Assembly (NCBI GenBank): GCA_029260515.1 | Contig: JAJDDC010000019.1 | Coordinates: 248,001 to 312,000 of the forward strand | DNA: 64,000 nucleotides | DNA from: Phycisphaerales bacterium | GTDB taxonomy: Bacteria; Planctomycetota; Phycisphaerae; Phycisphaerales; UBA1924 | Direction: 5' to 3' | Part shown: one piece after another, positions 24,982 through 34,340 of the stretch | Numbering within the stretch: position 1 is the stretch's first letter | Layout: each line of letters starts with the position of its first letter | The notes under the pieces: model-generated | The model's input: only the letters and a program-made list of their open reading frames with translations | The model's database searches: none | What the model was told of the DNA's origin: nothing | Translations under genes and position numbers: made by a program

Positions 24982-26877
24982 TTATGAGGACCGCCCGGTG
25001 TCGCGTGCGAAGCGGGCGCGGGCGAGGAATGTTGCGCCGACGCCGATGCTGGCCTGTGCCCCCGAGCAGAGCGCGACGAGCATCGTGAAGACGATCGGGT
25101 TGATATCGCCGAAGGGCATGTCGAACTCGATGCTGAGGAACGCGTCCCCGGCGGCGCCGTGGAGGTTGTCGGTGATGAAGATGCCGGAGCCGACGGGGTG
25201 GAGCATGAGCGTCACACTGGCGACGAACTCGCCGACCTCGTTGGGGGCGATCTCCAGTGCGCCGAAGAGCACGCCGACGAGGATGGGCAGCGCGAGCCAG
25301 AGCGTGAGCGCGAGGGCGAGGTTGGCGGCGCTGGCGGCGACGGGCTTGCGGAAGCGGAGGCCGAAGAGCGTGCCCGTGCCTGCGAGCAGGACGACGGGCC
25401 CGAGCATGACGATGGGCAGCAGGACGAGCAGGAGCCAGTGCGCGCGCCCGAAGACGACGAAGACGCCCGCGTGCAGCATCAGCAGGAGCGGGATAAACCA
25501 CTGGCGGCGGATGGCGCCGAGCGTCTTGCCCCAGACGATCTCGGTCGGCGAGAGTCGGGTGGTGAGCAGTGTGTCGAGCGTGCGGGCCTCGCGTTCGGCG
25601 GCGAGCCCGGGCGCCGAGAGCAGGGCCGCCTGGAGCAGCAGCATCATCATGCCCAGCACGATCGGGACGATGGCGGCGCCCTCGTCGCGGAGATTGCCCG
25701 GGTAGATCAGGGCGGCGATGACGAGCGACACGACGATCGCCAGCGCGAGCGTGCGCTTGCGGTTGAAGAGCGGCTGGCGCAGCTCGCGCCAGAGCACCGG
25801 GTGGTCCGAGACCGTCCGCGAGCGGCGGTGGGCGAGGATCACGGGCTGCGCGTCCTCGCCCTCGGCGTTGGCGCCCTTGCGCCGCCGGCGGCGCTTGGGC
25901 GGCGGCCCGCTCATCGAATGGCGCATCGCGCGGCGCACGGAGGCGGCGGCGAGCAATGTCGCTCCTGTCGCCAACGCCATCGTGTACACGGACGAGGCGA
26001 GCCAGATGGAACGGACGCCGAATCCGACGCCCGGGTCCACGGTGACGATCGTCAGGGCGGCGGGCGTGCTCGAGGCGAGTATCGCGGGCATCGGGACGGC
26101 CGCGGGCCAGTCGGGGGCCCAGGCGCCCAGGACGTCGGGCAGGCGGACGCCCCTCGGATAGACGTCCTCGATAAGGACGTTGTAGCGCATGGCGAGCAGG
26201 GGCGGGGCCATGAAGATGCCGACGAGCACGACGTACGTCAGCAGCGATGCGATCGTCGCGCGCCGGCAGAGCGTGGAGCACAGCACGCCGACGGCGGCGG
26301 CGAGGATCGCGGAGACGATGCTGAGCGTCGCGCCGGCGAGGATGGTCTCGGCGCGGACGCCGCCGAAGAGGCGGACGCCGAGCAGGATCGGGAGCGCCAG
26401 CAGCGCGAGGATGAGCAGGTGGGCCATGCGGCTGGCGATCTTGGAGCAGACGATCTCCAGGGCTGTGAGCGGGGTGGTGAGCAGTGTCGGCAGGGTTTGG
26501 GCGCGCTGCTCGTCGTTGATGGCGCCCCCGGTCATGACGGGCGCGAGCAGGAGCGTGGCGATGAACTGGAACCAGAGGACGGATGCGACGACGGTCGGTG
26601 CGAGGGTCTGGAGCGACTGGATACGGGCGGCGCCGGATTGGGTGTACCCCGCGGTCTGCCAGGCGCCCCAGAAGGCGAGCGAGACGACGACCGCGAGGAT
26701 CAGGGCGTAGGCGGCGCGGGCGAGGTACGTCCAGAGCTTTCGCCCCGAGACGCGCATCTCCTTCTGGAACACGGGCCCGAAGAGCAGGCGCCAGGGCGCC
26801 AGCGAGCCGACGAGGGTGGCCGCGCGACCCCCACGCCCGGGCGTGGGAGGCGGTTGCGTTGCTCCCCCGGGCGTCAC
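24982..26877 (-). CDS. ABC-2 type transporter permease (two ABC-2 halves)
   Basis: The 631-residue polytopic protein repeats an ABC-2 type permease pattern twice. Each half has FxKEMR/WRELRQP-like entry helices, then a REARTLDTLLTTRLS or DEQRAQTLPTLLTTPLT coupling helix followed by membrane helices. A basic linker (KRRRRRKG) joins the halves. Together with the ATPase encoded upstream it forms an exporter in the cytoplasmic membrane; the cargo is unknown. The start is GTG 26877, overlapping the ATPase stop as GTGA. It is the last gene of the long operon beginning at 41368. Confidence 0.88.
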   Translation of the reverse strand: MTPGGATQPPPTPGRGGRAATLVGSLAPWRLLFGPVFQKEMRVSGRKLWTYLARAAYALILAVVVSLAFWGAWQTAGYTQSGAARIQSLQTLAPTVVASVLWFQFIATLLLAPVMTGGAINDEQRAQTLPTLLTTPLTALEIVCSKIASRMAHLLILALLALPILLGVRLFGGVRAETILAGATLSIVSAILAAAVGVLCSTLCRRATIASLLTYVVLVGIFMAPPLLAMRYNVLIEDVYPRGVRLPDVLGAWAPDWPAAVPMPAILASSTPAALTIVTVDPGVGFGVRSIWLASSVYTMALATGATLLAAASVRRAMRHSMSGPPPKRRRRRKGANAEGEDAQPVILAHRRSRTVSDHPVLWRELRQPLFNRKRTLALAIVVSLVIAALIYPGNLRDEGAAIVPIVLGMMMLLLQAALLSAPGLAAEREARTLDTLLTTRLSPTEIVWGKTLGAIRRQWFIPLLLMLHAGVFVVFGRAHWLLLVLLPIVMLGPVVLLAGTGTLFGLRFRKPVAASAANLALALTLWLALPILVGVLFGALEIAPNEVGEFVASVTLMLHPVGSGIFITDNLHGAAGDAFLSIEFDMPFGDINPIVFTMLVALCSGAQASIGVGATFLARARFARDTGRSS

Positions 26878-27827
26878 TGGACGGCGCCCTTGGTGAGGCG
26901 GAGGAACGCGTCCTCGAGGTTCACGCCCTTGGGCTCGAAGGCGGCGATCCGCCCGCCCGCGGCGACCACACCCTCGATCAGGAAATGGTGCCCGTGCTCG
27001 CCGGGCTCGAGCTCGACGCGGATCAGCGACGGGTTGTCGGCGTCGGGTTTGGCGCTGGCGACGCGGGCGTCCTCGGCGAGCTTGCCCGCGACGACCGTCG
27101 CGACCAGGTCGATGTCGTCGGCCCGTTCGAGGCGGACCACGATCCGCTCGGCGCCCTTGACGCGTTGGTACGCCTCGTCGATCGAGCCCGCGTAGACGAG
27201 GCGGCCTTTCTCGATGATGCCGATCGAGGAGCACATCTCGGCCAGCTCGGACAGGATGTGGCTGGAGACCATGAGCGTCTTGCCCATGCGGGCCAGTTCG
27301 GAGAGCAGCTCGCGCATCTCGATGCGGGCGCGGGGGTCGAGGCCCGAGGCGGGCTCGTCGAGAAGAAGCACCTTGGGGTCGTGGATGAGCACGCGGGCGA
27401 CGCCCAGGCGCTGGGACATGCCCCGCGAGAGGCTGGCGACCATGGCGTCGCGTTTGTCGGTGAGGTCTGTGAGTTCGAGGACGCCGTCGATGGTGGCGCG
27501 GCGGGTCTTGCGCGGCAGGCGGAACGCGGCGGCGAAGAACTGGAGGTACTCGTCCACGGTCAGGTCGTCGTAGTAGCCGATGAAGTCGGGCATGTAGCCC
27601 AGGAGGCGGCGGATCCGATCGCCGTGACGTCGGACGTCGCACCCGGCGACGCTCGCCTCGCCCGCGTCGGGCTTGAGGAGGCAGGCGAGGATCTTCATGG
27701 TGGTGGACTTGCCCGCGCCGTTGGGGCCGATGAAGCCGAAGATCTCGCCCGCGCCGATGGACAGGGAGAGGTCGTCCACGGCGGTGAGGGCGCCGAAGCG
27801 TTTGGTGAGTCCCTTGATCTCGATCAC
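26874..27827 (-). CDS. ABC transporter ATP-binding protein
   Basis: The 317-residue ATPase has Walker A GPNGAGKST (residues 34-42), the signature SLSRGMSQRL around 132-141, Walker B VLLLDEP near 153-159 and the switch His in VSSHILSELAEM. The C-terminal 100 residues are the regulatory tail seen in CcmA/GldA-type exporters. It energises the ABC-2 permease at 24982. The start is GTG 27827, overlapping the preceding gene as GTGA; the first 64 codons of the longer frame are shadow sequence. Confidence 0.94.
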   Translation of the reverse strand: MIEIKGLTKRFGALTAVDDLSLSIGAGEIFGFIGPNGAGKSTTMKILACLLKPDAGEASVAGCDVRRHGDRIRRLLGYMPDFIGYYDDLTVDEYLQFFAAAFRLPRKTRRATIDGVLELTDLTDKRDAMVASLSRGMSQRLGVARVLIHDPKVLLLDEPASGLDPRARIEMRELLSELARMGKTLMVSSHILSELAEMCSSIGIIEKGRLVYAGSIDEAYQRVKGAERIVVRLERADDIDLVATVVAGKLAEDARVASAKPDADNPSLIRVELEPGEHGHHFLIEGVVAAGGRIAAFEPKGVNLEDAFLRLTKGAVQ

Positions 27828-30148
27828 GGGGCGGGCTCCTCGGGCGTGTTCGATGGCGCCCGCTCGGGCAGGGGGACGACGACGCGGTAGACCTCGAGCA
27901 CGCTCGTCTGCGAGGCGCGGGAGATGGTGACGTCGGGCTCGTCGCGCCACAGTTCGAGCGTGACCAGCGCGCAGGCGCCCGGGCCGACGTACGCGTCGAT
28001 CGCGCGGGTTCGGCGCCACGCGCCGGGCAGGTCGAAGAACCGCGAGGGCTCGTAGCTCGTGTCACGCGTGTACTGCCACAGCATGGACGCGTCCTCGTCT
28101 TCGACCCCGGAGGATGACCACGGCTCGGGGCGATGCGCGGCGATCGTGGTGTCGGCGGGGAAGACGAGCGAGAGTCCGCCGTCGGGCTCGACGACCGAGT
28201 CGGCGACGACCCACGTCCGCGCCCCGCCCTGCATGGGCAGCATGACATGGGCGTTGACGACCCGGTTGATGGCGCCGATGCCGATGATGCGGACGCGCCA
28301 CGAGCGACCATCGTTGATCGGCTCGATGGTGACCAGGGGCGGGGTGGTGGGTCCCTGGTCGAGGGTGGTGCGGAGTGTCCAGACGCGGGCGTTGCCCTCG
28401 ACGGGTGTGTTGCCCCGCGCGAGGCCCGTGGGCGTGGCGCGGGCGGACTGGGCGGTGTTGAACGTGGGCCCGCCGAGGATCTCGGAGTAGGCGGAGACGG
28501 GTGAGACGGCGCGCCACCAGGAGGCCGGGTCGGCGCCGACGACGTCCAGGCGCCCGGAGCCGGAGGAGAAGACGGAGCTGAGCGCGGTGCGTTGGGCCGC
28601 GGCGCCGATCTGCGGCGCGAGCACGTCCACGCCCGAGGCGCGGGAGTAGACGCCCTGGCCCGAGCGCATCGCGAGCGGGATGGCGGCCGCGAGCAGGGAA
28701 GCGCCGGCGGTGTAGGCCAGCGCCGTGGCCCACGAGAGCTGGCGTCGGCGGAGGCGTTTGAGCACGACCGCGTCTACCGGGCCGACGAGGGCCGCGAGCG
28801 CGACGACGAAGAGCACGAGGACCACAAACACGCCGACGCCCGGGGTCGGGACGCGGAGCGTGTGGTCGAGGATGGAGGCGATCGCGCCCTGGTGGCGGGG
28901 CAGGGCGCCGGAGGTGTCCCAGCGGTAGTACCAGTCACGCTCGGGCGCCGATTCGGTCCAGTCCTCGACGATCGGGGCGAGCGCGTCGTGCCAGACGCGG
29001 GCGGTGTTGTCATGGCTGGCCAGAGCGCCGACGCGCTGGGGGTGGACGCCCAGGATGGTCAGCCAGCCGAACCCGGCGGGGCCCTCGGCGAGCAGGGCCG
29101 AGCCGTCTTCGAGGTCCCATCGCGTCGTCCAGCCCAGGCGCTGCGCGCGGGGTGAGAGCGTGATCGGTCGTGCCGGGGCCTGATCGGCCGCCTCGGCGAC
29201 GAGCACGCGGAGTACGGATGGCGGCGGGATGCGCGTGGGCGGGGCGAGTCGGAGCAGCGTGTCGCCCGCGCCGGGCGCCAGGAGCATGCGCCATGCGTCG
29301 GCGTCCGGTGCGTCTGCGAGGACAACCACCGACCCGCCCGCTTCGAGCCAGCGGCGCAGCGACGCGAGCGCGTCGGGGCGGAGCCTGGCGATCTCGCCGG
29401 CGTGGATCACGACCGCGGCCAGCGCGTCGTAGGCCATCCACGACGACGGGAGCGTCTTCGCGTCCACGCCCCACACCGCCAGCAGCGACCAGGGGTCGGA
29501 GTCGTCGGCGCTGGTGGGCCGGGCCAGTGCGATCCGCGTTCCGGGCGGGAGCGGCGGGGTCGGGGGCTGACGCGTGGTCTGGGTTCGGGTCTGGGCCCCG
29601 GCATCGTCCTCGCCCGCATCCTTGATTTTGTCGGGCGAGACGACACCCGCGCGTAGCTTGGTCAGAGATTCGACGAGCGAGGTGTTGCCGACGCTCAGCA
29701 GCGTCGCGCCCTCGGCGCCGACGATCAGCGGCATCTGCGACGCGGGGTCGTCCTCGTCTGTGCTGATGGTCCGTGAGAGGAGGCGGCGCCCGCGGTCGTC
29801 GAGCGCCCGGATGTCGATGCGCTCGCAGTTGTTGGGCAGCGCGAGGACCGCCTCGAGAGGCACGACCCGTCCCGGGGTGGTCGCGAAGGGGAGCGAGATT
29901 TTGGCGTACTGGGCCCCGTCCTGGCGGTAGGTGATCTCGATCACGCCCGACTGGGCCCGTGTGCCCGACGAGAGGTTCAGACGGACGGGTGTCCAGCGTT
30001 CGCCCACGACGACGCCCGTGAACCCCCACGCGACATTGATGACAAGCCCGTCGTCGGGGCCATCGTCCGGCGCTGGCGCCTGCGCGCGGGCGAGGGGCGC
30101 CGCCGCGAGGACGAGCAGCACGAGCAGCAGGCGCAACGGCCCGCTCAC
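27824..30148 (-). CDS. Large membrane-anchored protein of the MoxR/Bat-ABC operon
   Basis: The 774-residue protein has a signal peptide (PLRLLLVLLVLAAAPLARA) and an N-terminal immunoglobulin-like domain. A GATase-like or flavodoxin-like region follows (ALASLRRWLEAGGSVVVLAD), then two membrane helices (VGVFVVLVLFVVALAALVG and TALAYTAGASLLAAAIPLAM) and a C-terminal beta domain. In planctomycete clusters of this kind such proteins sit between BatA and an ABC transporter; no enzymatic role is known. The GTG start overlaps the BatA stop by GTGA, and its own stop overlaps the ATPase start by GTGA, so all three are coupled. Confidence 0.7.
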   Translation of the reverse strand: MSGPLRLLLVLLVLAAAPLARAQAPAPDDGPDDGLVINVAWGFTGVVVGERWTPVRLNLSSGTRAQSGVIEITYRQDGAQYAKISLPFATTPGRVVPLEAVLALPNNCERIDIRALDDRGRRLLSRTISTDEDDPASQMPLIVGAEGATLLSVGNTSLVESLTKLRAGVVSPDKIKDAGEDDAGAQTRTQTTRQPPTPPLPPGTRIALARPTSADDSDPWSLLAVWGVDAKTLPSSWMAYDALAAVVIHAGEIARLRPDALASLRRWLEAGGSVVVLADAPDADAWRMLLAPGAGDTLLRLAPPTRIPPPSVLRVLVAEAADQAPARPITLSPRAQRLGWTTRWDLEDGSALLAEGPAGFGWLTILGVHPQRVGALASHDNTARVWHDALAPIVEDWTESAPERDWYYRWDTSGALPRHQGAIASILDHTLRVPTPGVGVFVVLVLFVVALAALVGPVDAVVLKRLRRRQLSWATALAYTAGASLLAAAIPLAMRSGQGVYSRASGVDVLAPQIGAAAQRTALSSVFSSGSGRLDVVGADPASWWRAVSPVSAYSEILGGPTFNTAQSARATPTGLARGNTPVEGNARVWTLRTTLDQGPTTPPLVTIEPINDGRSWRVRIIGIGAINRVVNAHVMLPMQGGARTWVVADSVVEPDGGLSLVFPADTTIAAHRPEPWSSSGVEDEDASMLWQYTRDTSYEPSRFFDLPGAWRRTRAIDAYVGPGACALVTLELWRDEPDVTISRASQTSVLEVYRVVVPLPERAPSNTPEEPAP

Positions 30149-32235
30149 ACCGCGACTTTCCGGTTGTAGATCCACCATTCGACCATGAGGACCCCGAGGG
30201 CGAGCATGAGCAGGTAGGGCCAGAAGCGTTGTACGGCTTCGTCGGCGCCGAATTGCTCGGCCTGGGCGGTCTGCGTCCCCAATGTGATCTGGGGGGCCGC
30301 GGCGACGTCGGATTCGTCGGCGTCGGTCAGGTTTGCGGCGAAGTGGCGGGTGACGCGGTCGCCGTCGCGCTGGTCGGTCGCGCCGGCGGCGCCCGTCCAG
30401 CGGAGGCGGTAGACGCCCACGCCGCGGATGGGCCCGAATGCGACACGCCCGTCGCGCGAGGGGACGAGGTCCTGCTCGGGCTGGGGCGAGGGCGGGACGA
30501 CGCGGACATCTTGTGCGCCGGGTGGGACGCGCTCGGTGAGCACGTCGCCCGGGCGGAAGAGGCGCCCGGCGCCCGAGGCGGCGGCGGCGTCGGCCGCGTC
30601 GCGGTCCAGGTAGTCGATCGCCTGGGCCAGGAAGAGCACGAAGCTCGCCTGGAAGGGCCAGTTCGTGCTCATGACGTCGAAGGGGACGACGATCGCGCGA
30701 GAGTCCGCGGCGGGCAGTTCGACGATCGCGGGGCCCAGCTGCGTCTCGGCGAGCGTGATCGCGCCCGAGCCCTCGGGAAGCTCGACCGAGTGCGACTCGA
30801 TGATCGTCAGGGCGTCGAGCGTCAGGTCGCGCATCGCAGGGTGCGAGCGTGACCAGACGATGATCTGCGCCGGGCCCGCGCCGCCCAGGTCCACCAGCGC
30901 GTCGGGGCCGGTTGGGACGGCGCCGAGCACGAGCCAGCGCCCGGGCGGGAGCGACGCGGGCGCTTCGGCATCGGGCAGCCACGCGTCGAGCACGACGACG
31001 TCGTAGATGTCCGCCCGCCCCGAGGCGCGGGCCGCGACAAACTCGGTGGGTGTGAAGATGTCCAGGCGGGCCAGGGGCATGCCCGCCAGGGCGTCGGCGA
31101 GGAAGAGGTTGCCGTCGGTCACGACCGCGACGGACGTCTGGCGCGCGGGCGGGACGACGAGCCAGCCCTGGTCGTCCACCTCGAGCACGTCGGCGCGTGG
31201 GTCGTTGTCCGAGCCGGCGTCGAGGCGGACGCGGGCGATGGCGCCGTCGGGCATGTCGAGCTCGAAGACGATGCCGCCCGAGCCGGGGGTGCGCGAGCCG
31301 TCCGAGTCGTCGCCCGCGGGCGGGGCGAGGGCGGCGGGGATGCTGACCTCGCGGACGGCGACGGTGCGGCCGTCGAGGGCAAGCTCGCAATCGACGGTGC
31401 GCCGGATGGTGTCGGTGGACTGGACGCCCACGAAGATCGAGAGCTTGGCGGGGTTGTCGTACGCGCGTTCGGCGCGGAGGGCGGTGATGCCGATGTTGGC
31501 CGCGGTCTGCTGGCCGATGACGTGGAAGAGGACGCGGTCGTCGGCGGCGGGGATCGCTTCGTCGGCGTCGGGCAGGCGCCCGTCGGAGTACAAGTGGAAC
31601 GCGAAGGGCGGGCCGCGGTCGAGGCCCTCGTTCTCGACGAAACGCTGGGGGCGCTGTGCCTGAGAGAGCCGGAATGCTTCCTTGACGCGTGAGGGCGCGT
31701 CGGTGACCTGGATCGACTCGACGGCGCGCCGCAGCAGGTTCTTGTCGCTCGTGAGCTGGGCGACGACCTCGGCGGTGGTGTCGAAGGCGATCACCATCGC
31801 CTGGTCGGCCGCGTCCTCGCCCCGGTCGAGCAGGCCCGGCTCGCGCATCGCGTCGATGAGGTCGAGCGCCTGGAGTTTGGCCTCGGCCAGGCGCGTCCGC
31901 GAGCCGTCGGACTCGATGTCGGTCGCGCCCATCGACGCGGAGCGGTCGATGAGGATGATGTTGCGTTGCCCGATGCCGGCGGTGGTGGACTGCTCGGGCT
32001 GGGCGATGGCGAAGAGGACGGCCGCGAGCATGAGCAGCTGGAGCAGCAGCAGGATGTTGCGCCGGAGCTTCTGGAACGGGGCGTTGGCCTGGAGGTCCTG
32101 GATCGCCTTCTTCCAGAGCAGCGTGGTCGAGACCTCGACCTCGCGCCGGCGGAGCTTGAGGAAGTACAAGAGAATCAGCAGCGGGACGGCGACAGCCGCG
32201 GCGACGCCGGCGATGAGGGGGGTTGCCCACGTCAT
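30145..32235 (-). CDS. BatA/VWA domain membrane protein
   Basis: The 696-residue protein starts with the BatA N-terminal membrane region (VPLLILLYFLKLRRREVEVS, then LQLLMLAAVLFAIAQP). A von Willebrand A domain follows with a complete metal-ion site, DRSAS. A flavodoxin-like middle (YDVVVLDAWLPDAEAP) and a C-terminal helix (FWPYLLMLALGVLMVEWWIYN) complete it. Such proteins act with MoxR ATPases and DUF58 proteins in envelope assembly or stress tolerance. AAAGGGTGG lies before the ATG. It is separated from the DUF58 gene by a large inverted repeat. Confidence 0.88.
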   Translation of the reverse strand: MTWATPLIAGVAAAVAVPLLILLYFLKLRRREVEVSTTLLWKKAIQDLQANAPFQKLRRNILLLLQLLMLAAVLFAIAQPEQSTTAGIGQRNIILIDRSASMGATDIESDGSRTRLAEAKLQALDLIDAMREPGLLDRGEDAADQAMVIAFDTTAEVVAQLTSDKNLLRRAVESIQVTDAPSRVKEAFRLSQAQRPQRFVENEGLDRGPPFAFHLYSDGRLPDADEAIPAADDRVLFHVIGQQTAANIGITALRAERAYDNPAKLSIFVGVQSTDTIRRTVDCELALDGRTVAVREVSIPAALAPPAGDDSDGSRTPGSGGIVFELDMPDGAIARVRLDAGSDNDPRADVLEVDDQGWLVVPPARQTSVAVVTDGNLFLADALAGMPLARLDIFTPTEFVAARASGRADIYDVVVLDAWLPDAEAPASLPPGRWLVLGAVPTGPDALVDLGGAGPAQIIVWSRSHPAMRDLTLDALTIIESHSVELPEGSGAITLAETQLGPAIVELPAADSRAIVVPFDVMSTNWPFQASFVLFLAQAIDYLDRDAADAAAASGAGRLFRPGDVLTERVPPGAQDVRVVPPSPQPEQDLVPSRDGRVAFGPIRGVGVYRLRWTGAAGATDQRDGDRVTRHFAANLTDADESDVAAAPQITLGTQTAQAEQFGADEAVQRFWPYLLMLALGVLMVEWWIYNRKVAV

Positions 32236-32253
32236 GGCGCCACCCTTTCAGAG

Positions 32254-32354
32254 TTCAACGCGGAGGACGCGGAGGGCCGCGGAGTCAAGCATGCATGCTG
32301 TCGTGTTGTAGCCTTATGCCTCGCTCCGCGGCCCTCCGCGATCCCTGCGTTGAA
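32254..32354. repeat. Long inverted repeat (family C) between BatA and DUF58 genes
   Basis: Two 31-base arms (32254-32284 and 32324-32354) are separated by 39 bases. The outer ends TTCAACGC/GCGTTGAA and the inner GAGGGCCGCGGAG/CTCCGCGGCCCTC pair perfectly. Each arm is built of short CGCGGAGG units. In the polycistronic mRNA it would form a strong hairpin after the DUF58 stop codon. No T-tract follows, so it is not a typical terminator. Confidence 0.85.
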
Positions 32355-32359
32355 ATCAA

Positions 32360-33412
32360 TCATCGCAGCAGCCCCCTCTGGCGCAGGTAGTCGAGGATCA
32401 GCGTCTCCATCGGCGTGTCGGTGCGGACCGAGAGGTTTGTGATCTCGCGGCGTGCGCAGAACTCACGCAGCTCGCCGCAGTACGCGGCCAGGGTCTGCTT
32501 GTACCGCTTGAGCAGGGGCGCGGTGATCGTGACCTCGGCCTGGTCGGCGTCCTCGACGTCGCGCAGCCGCAGATCGCCGGCGATGTCGGGCTCGACCTCC
32601 TGGGGGGCGAGGATCTGCATCGCGAACAGGTCGTAGCCGCGCCCGACGAGCAGGCGGAGGCCCGTCTCGTAGCCCTCCTTCATGAAGAAGTCGGAGAGGA
32701 CGATCATGACGCCCTTGCCGCGGCGGGTCAGGGCGATGCGCTTGGCGGCCTCGGTGAAGTCGGTCGAGCCGCCCGGACGCAGGGCACAGATGAAACGTGC
32801 GAGGTCCTGGGTGCGGCGGCGCCCGCGGAGGTCACGGATGGCGTGGAGGGAGACAGGCGGGACGCCTGTCCCACCAGAAGCAGAGGAAGAAGACGCAGAC
32901 CCCTCACCCTGGCTTTCTCCCCCAACGGGAAACTGGGCGAAGACGGAGCCGGTCCCGGCGGGCTTCTCGCGGGGCTCGTCGGTCGCAAGCTCGCCGCCGA
33001 GTGCCGTGACGGCGACACGGTTGAGGTTGACCAGGCCGATGTAGCCCAGGGCCATGGCGAGGCGCTGCATGAAGAGGAACTTGCCCGGATCGCCGCAGTC
33101 GGACGACTCGGAGCAGTCGATGATGATGTGCAGCGAGAGGTCCTCCTCCTCGAGGAAGAGCTTCATGAAGAGGTGGTCGAGGCGGGCGTAGATGTTCCAG
33201 TCGATGTGTCGGAGGTCGTCGCCGATCGCGTACGGGCGGTGGTCGGCGAACTCGACCGACTCGCCGCGTTTCTTGCTGCGGCGCTCGCCCTTGAGCTTGC
33301 CGGCGAAGATCTTGCGGCTGGAGACGTCCAGGTGCGAGATCTGCGAGATCAGGCGGCTGTCGAGCAGCTCGTCGATGGACTTTGGGCGGGATGGGTTGGG
33401 GGTTCTCAGCAC
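32360..33412 (-). CDS. DUF58 domain protein (VWA-like), with inserted repeat
   Basis: The 350-residue protein has the DUF58 hallmark SVEFADHRPYAIGDDLRHID and IYARLDHLFMKLFLEEED, followed by a VWA-like domain with DCSES (99-103) and a C-terminal half typical of the MoxR partner proteins. Residues of about 161-188 (VGGESQGEG and GGTGVPPVS) are encoded by palindromic repeats inserted in frame between two helices of the VWA domain. The partner ATPase MoxR is encoded upstream at 34337. It probably serves as the target or scaffold of MoxR in envelope maturation. Confidence 0.92.
   Translation of the reverse strand: MLRTPNPSRPKSIDELLDSRLISQISHLDVSSRKIFAGKLKGERRSKKRGESVEFADHRPYAIGDDLRHIDWNIYARLDHLFMKLFLEEEDLSLHIIIDCSESSDCGDPGKFLFMQRLAMALGYIGLVNLNRVAVTALGGELATDEPREKPAGTGSVFAQFPVGGESQGEGSASSSSASGGTGVPPVSLHAIRDLRGRRRTQDLARFICALRPGGSTDFTEAAKRIALTRRGKGVMIVLSDFFMKEGYETGLRLLVGRGYDLFAMQILAPQEVEPDIAGDLRLRDVEDADQAEVTITAPLLKRYKQTLAAYCGELREFCARREITNLSVRTDTPMETLILDYLRQRGLLR
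32853..32940. repeat. Composite palindromic insert (families A and B) inside DUF58 gene
   Basis: ACAGGCGGGACGCCTGTC and CCACC (32853-32875) form a family A palindrome. A diverged family B-like block (CCCTCACCCTGGC, then CTCCCCCAACGGG) follows at 32901-32940. Both are translated in the DUF58 frame. Confidence 0.75.
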
Positions 33413-33426
33413 GCCAAGCCCCCGGG

Positions 33427-33561
33427 TTGAACGCGAAGGTCGCGAAGGTCGCGAAGGAGTGAGGACGAAGAGATGGCGGGGCGCCCCCGCGGATTCTCAC
33501 CCATTCCAATCCGCGAGGCGGCGGGCGTTCGCTTTGTGCTCTTCGCGGTCTTCGCGGTCAA
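33427..33561. repeat. Long inverted repeat (family C) between lipoprotein and DUF58 genes
   Basis: The left arm (33427-33457) is TTGAACGCGAAGG followed by two TCGCGAAGG units. The right arm (33541-33561) is CTTCGCGGTCTTCGCGGTCAA, giving an imperfect hairpin with a large loop. The right arm includes the lipoprotein stop codon. It has the same layout as the copy at 32254: repeats of a 9-base unit in opposite orientation, placed directly at a gene end. Confidence 0.7.
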
Positions 33562-34115
33562 TCCTCTGCCCCCTTGAGGCGGATAAACGTCTGCCCGTCG
33601 TCCCAGGCGTCGTCGTCGTCGAGCGCCGCGGCGAGCAGCGCACGCAGGGCCGTGCCCTTGGCGGCGATGAGGTTCTCGTCGCCGGCGAACGAGCCCAGCG
33701 CGTCGCCGCCGTGCTTGCCGATCCAGTCGTCGTCGAGCTCCGCGTGCTCGAGCGTGTCACCCTCGAGCCGCAGGCGGGCGAACTTGTGCACGGGGATGAC
33801 GAACGAGAGCAGGACGGGGTCCACGGTCCCGAGCGAGTCGTCGTCGTTGAGCGTGACGTCGGCGACGTGCCGGCCCTCGATCCTGGCGACCGCCATCGCG
33901 AGGGTGTGGCGCGAGCCGTTGGGCGCGAGGATGTAGAGCTTCTCGTCCGCGTCCGCCTCGATCCGGACGACGGTGTCGTCGGCCATCCAGACGCCCTCGA
34001 GCCCGTCCACGACGACGCGGTCGGACTCGTCGAAGCCGTGGAGCGACGGCGTGGAGCAGCCGGCGAGCACGAGGGCGGCGGCGATGGTGAGGGATGCGGT
34101 CAGGCTTCGCTTCAT
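33558..34115 (-). CDS. Lipoprotein of unknown function
   Basis: The 185-residue product has a type II signal peptide (basic MKRSLTA, hydrophobic core, lipobox LAGC with Cys20). The mature part is beta-rich with many Asp residues (EADADEKLYILAPNG, DLGVW-like strands and DDDDAWDDGQTFIRLKG). It would be acylated by Lgt/Lnt; lnt is encoded at 9468. No enzyme motif is seen. It lies in the MoxR operon, 18 bases after the small lipoprotein gene. Confidence 0.75.
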   Translation of the reverse strand: MKRSLTASLTIAAALVLAGCSTPSLHGFDESDRVVVDGLEGVWMADDTVVRIEADADEKLYILAPNGSRHTLAMAVARIEGRHVADVTLNDDDSLGTVDPVLLSFVIPVHKFARLRLEGDTLEHAELDDDWIGKHGGDALGSFAGDENLIAAKGTALRALLAAALDDDDAWDDGQTFIRLKGAED

Positions 34116-34133
34116 GGCGGTTCCCCTTGGTTT

Positions 34134-34340
34134 CTACTTGCGCTTTGCGCGGCGGTCGCGGATCGCGTTTCCGATGTCCTGGGTGAACGTCGTCTGCGGC
34201 TCGGAGATCTTGGGCGCCAGCTCCGAGCTGCCCAGGCCCTTGGCGCGGGTAACGCGTTTGTAGCAGCCGCTCATCGCCATCGCGGCGAGCACCCCCGCCA
34301 TGCAGATAAGCACGCCGTTTGTCGTTCGTGCCCGCCTCAT
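34134..34340 (-). CDS. Small lipoprotein
   Basis: This 68-residue protein has a lipoprotein signal (GVLICMAGVLAAMAMSGC, with Cys26 preceded by MSG). A short basic tail follows (KGLGSSELAPKISEPQ, then QDIGNAIRDRRAKRK). Its ATG overlaps the MoxR stop by ATGA, so it is translationally coupled to that gene. No function is recognised. The full-length longer frame starting at 34571 is a shadow of moxR. Confidence 0.7.
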   Translation of the reverse strand: MRRARTTNGVLICMAGVLAAMAMSGCYKRVTRAKGLGSSELAPKISEPQTTFTQDIGNAIRDRRAKRK

